Shown: piece by piece, positions 1 through 6,624 of the stretch
Numbering within the stretch: position 1 is the stretch's first letter
How the letters are laid out: each line of letters begins with the position of its first letter
Origin: Bacilli bacterium
Lineage (GTDB): Bacteria; Bacillota_I; Bacilli_A; RFN20; CAG-288
Direction of reading: 5' to 3'
NCBI GenBank assembly: GCA_900769965.1
Contig: CAAGIQ010000044.1
Coordinates: 1-9,962 of the forward strand
Length of the DNA stretch: 9,962 bases
Notes under the pieces: generated by a model
The model's input: only the letters and a program-made list of their open reading frames with translations
Database searches by the model: none
Told to the model about the DNA's origin: nothing
Program-made: the position numbers and the translations under genes

Positions 1-1626
1 AGCGGCTCTAGCGATTGAGAGAAGTTGCCTTTGACCTTGCGATAAGTTAGCTCCATCTCCGGTAATCACAGTGTTATAACCATCTGGAAGACGCTTGATG
101 AACCCGTGAGCATTAGCTAGTTTTGCTGCGTTAATAATCTCATCCATCGTAGCATCTTTCTTACCATAAGCGATGTTTTCAGCGATTGTTCCTGTGAATA
201 GGTGAGTATCTTGTAAGACGATACCTAAGGAATTACGTAGATCCTTCTTCTTGATGTTCTTAATATCGATTCCATCGAAAGTGATGGTACCTTTTTGAAT
301 ATCGTAGAAGCGGTTAATTAAGTTTGTGATTGTAGTTTTTCCAGCACCAGTAGCACCGACAAAAGCGATTTTTTGACCTGGTTTTGCATAGATGTTGATA
401 TCGTGAAGAACTAACTTATCTTCGAGGTAACCAAAGTCGACGTCGTGGAATCTAATATCACCTTTTAACTCAGTTAATGAATCATCTTTAGTGTTCTTAA
501 ATGCCCATTTATTGGTCTTGGCTTCGGTTTCAATTAAAGCTCCTTCTTTTTCCTCGACGTTAACTAAAGTAACATATCCATCATCGACTTCGCTCTTCTC
601 ATCGATGCACTTAAATATTCTTTCGGCTCCAGCTAAAGCTTGTAAAACGAAGTTTATCTGGTTAGTCATCTGCATGATCTGCATGGAGAAGGACTTGTTG
701 TAGTTTAAGAAGTTGATGAGGAAACCTACTGATAAGAGGTTGTTGATGCTAAGAATACCACCGATACAGGCACAGAAAGCATAGGAGATATAGCCGAAGT
801 TATTCGAAACTGGACCCATGATTGCTGAGTACATGTTAGCTTTGAAATTAGCATCTTCGAGAGTATCGTTAAGTTCATTAAAGCCTTTTTCAGCTCGTTC
901 TTCGTAGTTGAAGATTTTAATAACTCTTTGACCTTCAGTCATCTCTTGAATGTATCCGTTAACTTTACCTAAGCATTCCTGTTGTCTAATAAATTGCTTT
1001 GAAGAACGTTTAGCAATTCTTGACATCGTGAATATCGTTAAGCCTAAGAAGACGAAAGCGATAAGTGAAAGAATCCAAGAAGAAACGAACATCATTACTA
1101 TCATCGTTATGATAGTTAAAGTGCACGATATCGTTGAAGGAAGAGATTGGGAGATAAGTTGTCTAAGGGTATCGACATCGTTGGTGTATAAAGACATAAC
1201 TTCACCAGTAGTTCTAGTGTCGAAGTAGGAAAGAGGTAATGTTTCCATGTGCTCAAACATCTTATCTCTTATCTTCTTTTGGACGTCTTGAGTGATGACG
1301 ACATTGATTCTTGAATAAGTATAAGTTGAAATAATCGTTAAGACAAATAATCCAACCATAATATAGATATATGTGTAGACTTGGCTTAAATCTTTAGTTG
1401 CACTAGCGACTTTATTTGCTTCATCGATAGCGTTGATGATTAAGCCTATAATTCCGCTTCCTAGAACTGCAGAGACTGCGGAAATAATTAAACAAATATA
1501 TGAGATTACAAGTAAAATAGGGTGCGATTTAAAGAGAATTGAAATGATTCTTTTAAGTAACAAAGAAGGATTTTCAACCTTTTGGTGAGGTCTAAACCCA
1601 CCACGTCTTGGACCTGGACCTGGCAT
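1..1626 (-). CDS. ABC exporter half-transporter, heterodimer partner with canonical-type NBD (3' end missing)
   Basis: Membrane exporter subunit that would pair with the product of the upstream gene to pump drugs, lipids or peptides using ATP; the substrate cannot be told. The open frame runs 542 codons off the window edge, and the family is about 600-620 aa, so roughly the last 70-80 residues (Walker B, D-loop, switch His) are unseen. It begins MPGPGPRRGGF, a Gly/Pro/Arg-rich cytosolic lead typical of this partner type. A six-helix membrane domain spans about residues 25-345. The nucleotide-binding domain has Walker A GATGAGKTT at 424-432 and signature LSQGQ at 528-532. LSQGQ in place of LSGGQ is a mild degeneracy expected of the partner that completes the non-catalytic site. 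Start: its ATG shares one base with the upstream TAA (TAATG), and a GGAGGT site lies inside the upstream gene's last codons, so translation is coupled. Family sure; substrate unknown. Confidence 0.95.
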   Translation of the reverse strand, partial: MPGPGPRRGGFRPHQKVENPSLLLKRIISILFKSHPILLVISYICLIISAVSAVLGSGIIGLIINAIDEANKVASATKDLSQVYTYIYIMVGLFVLTIISTYTYSRINVVITQDVQKKIRDKMFEHMETLPLSYFDTRTTGEVMSLYTNDVDTLRQLISQSLPSTISCTLTIITMIVMMFVSSWILSLIAFVFLGLTIFTMSRIAKRSSKQFIRQQECLGKVNGYIQEMTEGQRVIKIFNYEERAEKGFNELNDTLEDANFKANMYSAIMGPVSNNFGYISYAFCACIGGILSINNLLSVGFLINFLNYNKSFSMQIMQMTNQINFVLQALAGAERIFKCIDEKSEVDDGYVTLVNVEEKEGALIETEAKTNKWAFKNTKDDSLTELKGDIRFHDVDFGYLEDKLVLHDINIYAKPGQKIAFVGATGAGKTTITNLINRFYDIQKGTITFDGIDIKNIKKKDLRNSLGIVLQDTHLFTGTIAENIAYGKKDATMDEIINAAKLANAHGFIKRLPDGYNTVITGDGANLSQGQRQLLSIARAA

Positions 1627-3365
1627 TAGTTAGCACCTCCTTTCGGGCTAGCTTTAATCTGAGCTAGATATATTCTTCGATAATCATCGTTATTCATAAG
1701 TTCATCGTGATTTCCAAATGCGATAAGCTTTCCATCATCTAGAATGATGATCTTATCCGCATCTTTAATCGAAGAAATACGTTGAGAAATGATGAATTTT
1801 GTCGTGTTAGGAATGTGATTTTTAAAGGCATCTCTAATAAGGGAATCGGTTTTGGTATCGACTGCAGAAGTTGAGTCATCAAGAATTAAGATTTTCGGCT
1901 TCTTAACGAGGGCTCGAGCGATACATAACCTCTGCTTTTGACCTCCGGAGAAGTTAACACCACCTTCTTCGACTTTCGAATTAATTCCATCTTGTAATTT
2001 AAAGACGAATTCGCTAGCTTGAGCATCATCTAACGCTTGTTTTATCTCTTCGTCAGTAGCGTTTTCGTTTCCCCAGAGCATGTTGCTCTTAATAGTTCCT
2101 GAGAAGAGGGTATTCTTCTGTAAAACAACTGAAACTGCTTCTCTTAACGAGAATAAAGAGTAGTTTTTAACATCTACATCACCGACTAGAACTGATCCAG
2201 AAGTGGTGTCATATAGTCTATCGATTAGGGAAATAAGAGTGGTTTTAGAGCTACCAGTAGCACCGAAAATTCCAATGGTTTGTCCGCTTTCAACTCTAAA
2301 AGAAACATCTTTTAATGCAAGCTTATCCATATCCTTTGAATAGGAGAAGTTAACATCTTTAAATTCTACTGAACCTGACTTAACTTCTTTAACAGGATCT
2401 AAAGGATCTTTGATATCTGGGGTTTCATCTAAAACTTCAAGAATTCTTATAACGGATTGGTGAGAGATAATTAACATCATCATAACTCCACATACCATCA
2501 TAAGAGATGATAGAATTTGAATTCCGTAGTTAATAAATAATTGAAGTTCACCTGGAAGCATCGAAGGGTCATCTCCAACCATGAGTTGAACTGAGATAAA
2601 AACGATCAATGTTGTTGAAGTGTACATTAAGAATTGAGAAATAGGGCTAAATAAGGCGCCTAAAGCCTCACCCTTAGTAGCGAAATATTTTACTCTTTCG
2701 GAAGCGAGATTCTCTTTAGTAGTCTCTTCATCTTCGTTTGTGAACGATTTAACAGTTCTAATACCGTTGATGTTTTCTTGAACGACTAAATTGAGCTTGT
2801 CGATCTGCTTAAACATCTGTTTGAAGTAGCGGTTAGCGAAGAACATTACTACTATGACCGCTAAAAGCAATACTGGAATTATAAAAAGGAAAATCAAACC
2901 TAATTCCCAACGTTGAACGCAAGAAGTAATAAGTGCTGCTAAGAAGAGAATAGGAGCTCTAAAACAGATTCTTATTGTCATCTGGAAAGATTGTTGAACG
3001 TTATTAACATCGGTTGTTAATCTTGTAATCAAAGATGCGGTTTGGAATTTATCGATATTGGCAAACGAGAAAGTCTGAACCTTCTTATAAAGTTCTTTTC
3101 TGATGTTATGTCCTAAACCAGCTGAAGCTTTTGTTGCGAAAAAGCCACTTCCAACACCTCCGATTAATGACAAAATGCTCATACCTAAGATGATCGAAGC
3201 TGCAATAAAGATATATTTTAAATCTTGGTTTTTGATACCGACATCGATCAAGTTTTTATTTACTAAAGGTATAAGTACTTCTAACACTGCTTCCATTATG
3301 ACGAATAACGGTGATAGAAAGACGTATTTATAATAACCTTTGGCATATTTATATATTCTTTTCAT
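1626..3365 (-). CDS. ABC exporter half-transporter, heterodimer partner with degenerate NBD
   Basis: First ABC gene of the operon, 579 aa, complete: membrane domain at about residues 10-310 and nucleotide-binding domain at about 330-575. Walker A is GATGSSKTT (368-376), with Ser instead of the Gly before Lys. The signature is FSGGQ (472-476). After Walker B Asp496 the catalytic Glu position holds Asp497 (ILILDDSTSAVD), and the switch His is Gln528 (IISQRI). Asp-for-Glu plus Gln-for-His is the known hallmark of the non-catalytic half in heterodimeric exporters such as BmrC/D, LmrC/D and TM287/288. Start: a longer frame opens at 3386, but the ATG at 3365 has GGAGG 5 nt upstream and overlaps the marR stop as ATGA, so I choose it; this gives MKRIYKYAKG. 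It probably forms an inner-membrane multidrug-type exporter with the next gene. Regulation by the MarR protein encoded just upstream is inferred from the operon. Confidence 0.96.
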   Translation of the reverse strand: MKRIYKYAKGYYKYVFLSPLFVIMEAVLEVLIPLVNKNLIDVGIKNQDLKYIFIAASIILGMSILSLIGGVGSGFFATKASAGLGHNIRKELYKKVQTFSFANIDKFQTASLITRLTTDVNNVQQSFQMTIRICFRAPILFLAALITSCVQRWELGLIFLFIIPVLLLAVIVVMFFANRYFKQMFKQIDKLNLVVQENINGIRTVKSFTNEDEETTKENLASERVKYFATKGEALGALFSPISQFLMYTSTTLIVFISVQLMVGDDPSMLPGELQLFINYGIQILSSLMMVCGVMMMLIISHQSVIRILEVLDETPDIKDPLDPVKEVKSGSVEFKDVNFSYSKDMDKLALKDVSFRVESGQTIGIFGATGSSKTTLISLIDRLYDTTSGSVLVGDVDVKNYSLFSLREAVSVVLQKNTLFSGTIKSNMLWGNENATDEEIKQALDDAQASEFVFKLQDGINSKVEEGGVNFSGGQKQRLCIARALVKKPKILILDDSTSAVDTKTDSLIRDAFKNHIPNTTKFIISQRISSIKDADKIIILDDGKLIAFGNHDELMNNDDYRRIYLAQIKASPKGGAN

Positions 3366-3790
3366 TTTTCCTCCTTTCTTAAACAATTACTCATGTTTGT
3401 TTTCTCAGATTCGATAAACGATTCTAATGTCTTTACTAAAAAATCGTAATTATCTTTGCCGAGTTTATCTTTTATTTTAAGGTTGTATTCATCGAATTCA
3501 GTCTCGATAATCTTGTTAATCTTTTCTCCTTCTTCAGAGATCTTAATAAGTTTTTCTCTTTTATCGTTAGTTGAAGTTTCCTTATAGATATAACCTAACT
3601 CGACTAGGTTGTCGATATGTTCGCTAATCGTTGATTTTTTTAGATGGAGAGATCTGGCTATGGCGTTTTGGTTTACTGCCTTATGATGACCGACAAATCT
3701 CAAAATCATCGCTTGGCATACTTTAAGGTTATGAGAAAAGAAAATCTTATCAAGATTATTTTTGATATGAGAAGTCGTAACTATTAACAT
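3362..3790 (-). CDS. MarR-family transcriptional repressor of the ABC exporter operon
   Basis: Winged helix-turn-helix DNA-binding protein, 142 aa from the ATG (family about 140-150). The recognition-helix region AIARSLHLKKSTISEHIDNL (about 63-82) and the wing with NDKREKLIKI (about 94-103) match MarR, where the DxR pair sits in the wing. Long helices at both ends would form the dimer interface. It is first in an operon with two ABC genes, its TGA overlapping the next ATG, the usual setting of a ligand-released repressor of an efflux pump. The start is uncertain: the ATG at 3790 has no close ribosome site, while AAGGAGGGG at 3821-3829 lies 5 nt from an in-frame ATT at 3817 (ATA at 3814). Initiation there would add 9 residues (or 8). 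The ligand is unknown. Confidence 0.9.
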   Translation of the reverse strand: MLIVTTSHIKNNLDKIFFSHNLKVCQAMILRFVGHHKAVNQNAIARSLHLKKSTISEHIDNLVELGYIYKETSTNDKREKLIKISEEGEKINKIIETEFDEYNLKIKDKLGKDNYDFLVKTLESFIESEKTNMSNCLRKEEK

Positions 3791-3843
3791 ATCTGTAAAT
3801 CTTGGAATAAATATAATTTGCCCCTCCTTAAAAGCACAATGTA

Positions 3844-3872
3844 AATATAGTTCGATTCCTAACTAATGTCAA
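3844..3872 (-). promoter_or_regulatory. Promoter of the marR-ABC operon
   Basis: On the minus strand TTGACA (3867-3872), a spacer of exactly 17 bp, then TATATT (3844-3849). A start near 3837 leaves a very short leader before the AAGGAGG site at 3823-3829. This is the best sigma-A-type promoter in the region and is correctly placed for the operon. Confidence 0.75.
3848..3865. promoter_or_regulatory. Imperfect palindrome in promoter spacer, candidate MarR operator
   Basis: An 18-bp element with arms TAGTT and AACTA lies between the -35 and -10 boxes of the marR promoter, where a bound dimer would block RNA polymerase. Only the outer 5 bp of each arm pair well, so it is a candidate site. MarR proteins commonly bind 16-20-bp palindromes in their own promoters. 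Confidence 0.4.
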
Positions 3873-3916
3873 CTATTTTTTATGCATTATAAAAAGAGGA
3901 TTAATGTTTAAAAAAT

Positions 3917-4210
3917 CTATATTCTTCGGTAAAATCTATCTATTTCTTCTTGTATGTCTATGCTCCATTCGTAAGTGGAACAGAAATCCTTTTTATAAAC
4001 TTTTTTATCTCCTTCAAGGAACTTATAATAATCGCATTCAAAATCTAAAGTTTTGAGCTTAAGTACGCCACGAGCGAAATCAATTATATTGATCCCATAG
4101 TCTTTTAAAGTCGCTCTAAGTCTCTAGACAGCATTTCAAAATAAACTTTTTACTTTTGCTAGTTCTCTATCTGGCCAGAGAAGAGTAATAGCGTGTTCCA
4201 AGTAGCTGAT
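3917..4210 (-). pseudogene. Remnant of a winged-helix/BTAD (SARP-like) transcriptional regulator
   Basis: One reading frame of 98 codons, interrupted by TGA (4136-4138) and TAG (4124-4126), reads like the DNA-binding to BTAD junction of SARP-type regulators, often C-terminal to a CheY receiver. Recognisable pieces in order are LLWPDRELAKVKSLF (winged-helix end), RLRATLKDYGI (last helix), DFECDYYKFLEGD and the tail FCSTYEWSIDIQEEI. The segment CDYYKFLEGD followed by a Y.W motif is typical of BTAD regulators in gut Firmicutes (recalled family pattern). The frame is kept across both stops, which suggests point-mutation decay. No start, receiver or upstream winged-helix part is visible. Upstream sequence belongs to a membrane-like ORF in another frame. 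It may instead be a chance mosaic, but the run of matching motifs makes that less likely. Confidence 0.6.
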
Positions 4211-4413
4211 TTATCAAAAGTTAAAGAAATTCCTTCGATTGCCATGATGATAATATTGATAGAAAGAGAAACTATAAAGAGGTTTTTAACAACTTCATAA
4301 TAGGAAGAAAAGTTATCAATTTGAAAATAATTTAATAGGTAGCTAGACAAAAAAATTATTATAAACAACGCTAAGATTATCAATAATATTCGGCTATTTG
4401 CTTTTTTTACCAT
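4159..4413 (-). CDS. Small predicted two-helix membrane protein (doubtful)
   Basis: An 84-aa frame from the ATG at 4413 (MVKKANSRILL). The frame itself is open from an ATG at 4467. Two hydrophobic stretches, about residues 8-28 and 44-62, would span the membrane; a Lys/Arg-rich N-terminus favours an inside orientation. An extended -10 (TGCTATACT, 4432-4440, minus) lies just upstream of 4413, but no ribosome site is visible. Its last 17 or so codons overlap, in another frame, the decayed BTAD regulator, so it may be a remnant or chance ORF rather than a living gene. I recognise no family. Confidence 0.3.
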   Translation of the reverse strand: MVKKANSRILLIILALFIIIFLSSYLLNYFQIDNFSSYYEVVKNLFIVSLSINIIIMAIEGISLTFDKSATWNTLLLFSGQIEN

Positions 4414-4711
4414 AGTTAAACAACTAGAAAAAGTATAGCATAAATGAGCTTTTTTAGCATATAACACTTTAAAAAGCGTATATAGTGAGACATATAAATA
4501 TCTAATTACTACTTATATATCTATCTTTTAATAATGTTTATAAAGAGTCGAGCAAAAGTGCCGCTATTTTTAGTTTCTTTAGTTCTTATAACAATCGCTT
4601 GAAATTTATTAGTCCATTTTGTTGGAGACATGGTAAATGAATTCTTACCGCTTTCTGATAATAGGAGGTCGAAAATATTTGCTTTTAGAATAATAGTTCA
4701 CCTAAAAGACG

Positions 4712-4803
4712 AAATTGTGCCGATTGTGTTTTTCAAATTATGCCGAACAAAATTTTAAAATTATGCCGATTGATTTTACTAAATTATGTCGATTGTGGTT
4801 TCA
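4712..4803. repeat. Four tandem 23-bp repeats (iteron-like) upstream of the DUF4143 ATPase
   Basis: Units start at 4712, 4735, 4758 and 4781, an exact 23-bp period. Each begins AAATT(A/G)TG(C/T)CGA; the core AAATTATGCCGATTG is best kept in unit 3. Units 1, 3 and 4 continue with TTG(T/A)-type sequence, while unit 2 diverges after CCGA. The inverse of the core, GGCATAAT, recurs at 4820-4827 inside the predicted -10. The array ends at the promoter of the ATPase gene, so it probably binds a regulator. Since 23 is not a multiple of 3 the array does not encode a repeat peptide, and a reading frame through it is spurious. The 240 bp to its left (4468-4711) show no convincing gene. Confidence 0.8.
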
Positions 4804-4827
4804 AAATCAAAAAGAATGTGGCATAAT
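4799..4827 (+). promoter_or_regulatory. Promoter of the DUF4143 ATPase gene (extended -10)
   Basis: TGGCATAAT (4819-4827) is an extended -10 (TGn + CATAAT); 17 bp upstream sits a weak -35, TTTCAA (4799-4804). Transcription would start near 4834, ahead of AAGGAGG (4844-4850). The -35 touches the last 23-bp repeat, so proteins bound to the array could control it. Confidence 0.5.
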
Positions 4828-4858
4828 AGTGGCAGAAATAGACAAGGAGGGCTTCGTC

Positions 4859-6148
4859 ATGAAAAAAATTGCTGATAAATCCAAATATAAAGCAAGAATA
4901 ATGGATGATCAAGTTCAAAGATATTTAGCAACGTTCGGTGCCGTATGTATAGAAGGTCCCAAATGGTGTGGCAAGACTTGGATATCATCCTATCATGCGA
5001 ATAGCGAATTCCTTATTGCTGATTCAGCAAATAACTTTCAAAATAAAAGATTGGCAGAAATGTCCCCGTCAATCGTGCTTGAGGGCGAAACACCAAGATT
5101 GATTGATGAATGGCAAGAGGTTGATGTTATTTGGGATGCTGTACGTTATGCGGTAGACCGACGTTCGGAGAAAGGTCAATTTATTTTGACAGGTTCTTCA
5201 ACACCCAAACGAAAAGAAAACAGAGTCCATAGTGGGGTAGGGCGCATCGGTAAATTAAGAATGAGAACGATGTCACTTTATGAATCTGGTGATTCAAGTG
5301 GTAAAGTTTCACTTGAAGCTTTATGCGAAGGAAATATTCCTATGATGCTGACGGATGAAGTAGATTTGCGTGACCTCGCAAATTATGTAGTTCGCGGAGG
5401 TTTCCCTGGAGCAATGGAACTTCCTATTGAAAATGCACAGATAATCGCAGAATCATATATTGAAACTATTTTGACGGATGACGCGCAAAGGATAGACGGC
5501 AAAAAATATGATATCAAAAAGATGAGATTGCTTTTACGTTCTCTTGCGAGAAATGAAAGTACTACAGCTACAAAGAAAAAATTAGCAAGTGATATTATAG
5601 AAGTAGATGACGAAACCATTGATTACGATAGCGTAATGACCTATCTAGATGTTTTTGAACGCTTGTTTTTACTTGATAATCAAAAGCCGTTTTCTTCTAA
5701 TATTCGTTCATCGGTACGTGTTAAGCAAGCGGAAAAACGTCATTTTTGTGACCCGTCCCTTGCGTGTGCGCTATTAAAGGCAACTCCCGAGAGATTAATA
5801 AATGACCTTGAAACGTTTGGATTCTTATTTGAGGCGCTTTGCGAAAGAGACCTTAGAATTTACGCTGAATCGTTTGGTGCGCAATTATTCCACTATCAAG
5901 ATTATGCAAACAAAGAAATAGACGCCGTTATTGAATTAAAAGACGGACGTTGGTGCGCTTTTGAAATTAAACTCGGTGCAAATCAAATCGATAAAGCCGC
6001 CGCAAGCCTTATTGAAATAAGAGATAAGATTGTTGCTGATGGTGGTAAAGCTCCGTCTATTATGTGCGTAATATGCGGCTTGTCAAATGCAGTATATCAA
6101 CGACCAGATGGTGTCTATGTTGTGCCTATTACAGCACTTAAGAACTAA
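4859..6148 (+). CDS. AAA_14 / DUF4143 ATPase with PD-(D/E)XK-like C-terminal motif
   Basis: A complete 429-aa P-loop ATPase of the AAA_14 plus DUF4143 type, usual length 380-450. Walker A GPKWCGKT is at 33-40, Walker B RLIDEWQ at 80-86 (Asp83, Glu84) and a sensor-like ILTGSS at 109-114. The C-terminal half carries DUF4143 and ends with EIDAVIEL (353-360) and FEIK (368-371), the spacing of a PD-(D/E)XK nuclease core, which many DUF4143 proteins keep. The family's cellular role is not settled; these genes are scattered and often horizontally moved. Start: the frame is open from 4715, but AAGGAGG sits 8 nt before the ATG at 4859, and the earlier ATG lies inside a tandem-repeat array and before the promoter. 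The gene stands alone, with its own promoter and a terminator-like hairpin. Family confident; function open. Confidence 0.92.
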   Translation: MKKIADKSKYKARIMDDQVQRYLATFGAVCIEGPKWCGKTWISSYHANSEFLIADSANNFQNKRLAEMSPSIVLEGETPRLIDEWQEVDVIWDAVRYAVDRRSEKGQFILTGSSTPKRKENRVHSGVGRIGKLRMRTMSLYESGDSSGKVSLEALCEGNIPMMLTDEVDLRDLANYVVRGGFPGAMELPIENAQIIAESYIETILTDDAQRIDGKKYDIKKMRLLLRSLARNESTTATKKKLASDIIEVDDETIDYDSVMTYLDVFERLFLLDNQKPFSSNIRSSVRVKQAEKRHFCDPSLACALLKATPERLINDLETFGFLFEALCERDLRIYAESFGAQLFHYQDYANKEIDAVIELKDGRWCAFEIKLGANQIDKAAASLIEIRDKIVADGGKAPSIMCVICGLSNAVYQRPDGVYVVPITALKN

Positions 6149-6218
6149 AAATTATACTAAATTGTAATTTACTGAAATCAAATTCAGTTATTTAAAAATA
6201 TTTTTTATATAATCTTAA

Positions 6219-6266
6219 AATGATAGACTAATCTCCTCCGATTTTAACGGATTTTAGTCTGTCATT
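6219..6266 (+). terminator. Large hairpin after the DUF4143 ATPase gene
   Basis: Arms AATGATAGACTAA (6219-6231) and TTAGTCTGTCATT (6254-6266) pair over 13 bp with one G-U, enclosing an inner stem TCCG (6237-6240) and CGGA (6248-6251). The T-rich tail ATTATTCTTTTC supports Rho-independent termination about 70-120 nt past the stop codon. An 11-bp perfect inverted repeat (6180-6190 with 6284-6294) flanks it. Confidence 0.65.
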
Positions 6267-6457
6267 ATTCTTTTCTCACCCATTAACTGAATTTACTTTG
6301 TCACTTGAAGGAAAGTTTAGAAAATATACAAAAATTTGGTGGTCAACTTCCATATAACCGCAAAAAAGCGTTAAACATCTTTCCCTAGAAGCCTATTAAC
6401 AGGGATTAAGGTATGTTCGTGCTTTTGATAAATTGCCTGCTTTTAAAACACGCAAAG
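6267..6457 (+). other. Gene-free stretch, possible decayed coding sequence
   Basis: No intact gene. Plus-strand frames give protein-like pieces in different frames: one includes ESLENIQKFGGQLPYNRKKA from about 6310, and a later one includes GLRYVRAFDKLPAFKTRKEK from about 6405. They could be parts of one frameshifted gene, but I recognise no family and they may be chance. Confidence 0.2.
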
Positions 6458-6489
6458 AAAAAAGGACTGATATTTTTGGTATCAATCCT
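6458..6489 (-). terminator. Rho-independent terminator downstream of the GIY-YIG gene
   Basis: On the minus strand AGGATTGATA, a 7-nt loop, TATCAGTCCT (one G-U pair) and a run of six T. It lies about 135 nt past the stop of the GIY-YIG gene and would end its transcript. The structure is the same as the tRNA-Leu terminator. Confidence 0.75.
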
Positions 6490-6503
6490 ATTGTTTCAAT
6501 ATG
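6458..6503. repeat. 46-bp direct repeat, left copy
   Basis: Identical over 46 bp to 8199-8244, in the same orientation, 1741 bp apart. Identity stops at both ends at the same point: left neighbours are AAAG and CTAT, right neighbours are TCTAG and GTGCG. The right copy is the terminator of tRNA-Leu, so this copy is most simply a duplicate created when the enclosed segment was inserted or rearranged. Confidence 0.9.
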
Positions 6504-6624
6504 TCTAGAAACATAACATTTGATACAATTTCGTACCCCTAAAATGCAAAAATAAAATCATCGATTATTAAACTTGTCGAAAGAAAATAATTTTAATATT
6601 GTTTAAAAAAATCCCTAGAAACTT

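Noticed and set aside
950..1228. Plus-strand ORF opposite the ABC gene
   Set aside because: Antisense shadow of a well-supported transporter membrane domain; no ribosome site.
3366..3386. Seven-residue N-terminal extension of the first ABC gene
   Set aside because: The upstream ATG lies within the marR coding end and lacks a ribosome site; ATG 3365 has GGAGG and an ATGA overlap.
4630..4758. 42-codon plus-strand ORF starting near TTGGAGAC
   Set aside because: Short, of unusual composition, and it ends inside the repeat array; no family resemblance.
4715..4858. N-terminal extension of the ATPase by 48 residues
   Set aside because: It runs through the 23-bp repeats in shifting frames and starts upstream of the predicted promoter; the ATG at 4859 has an ideal ribosome site.
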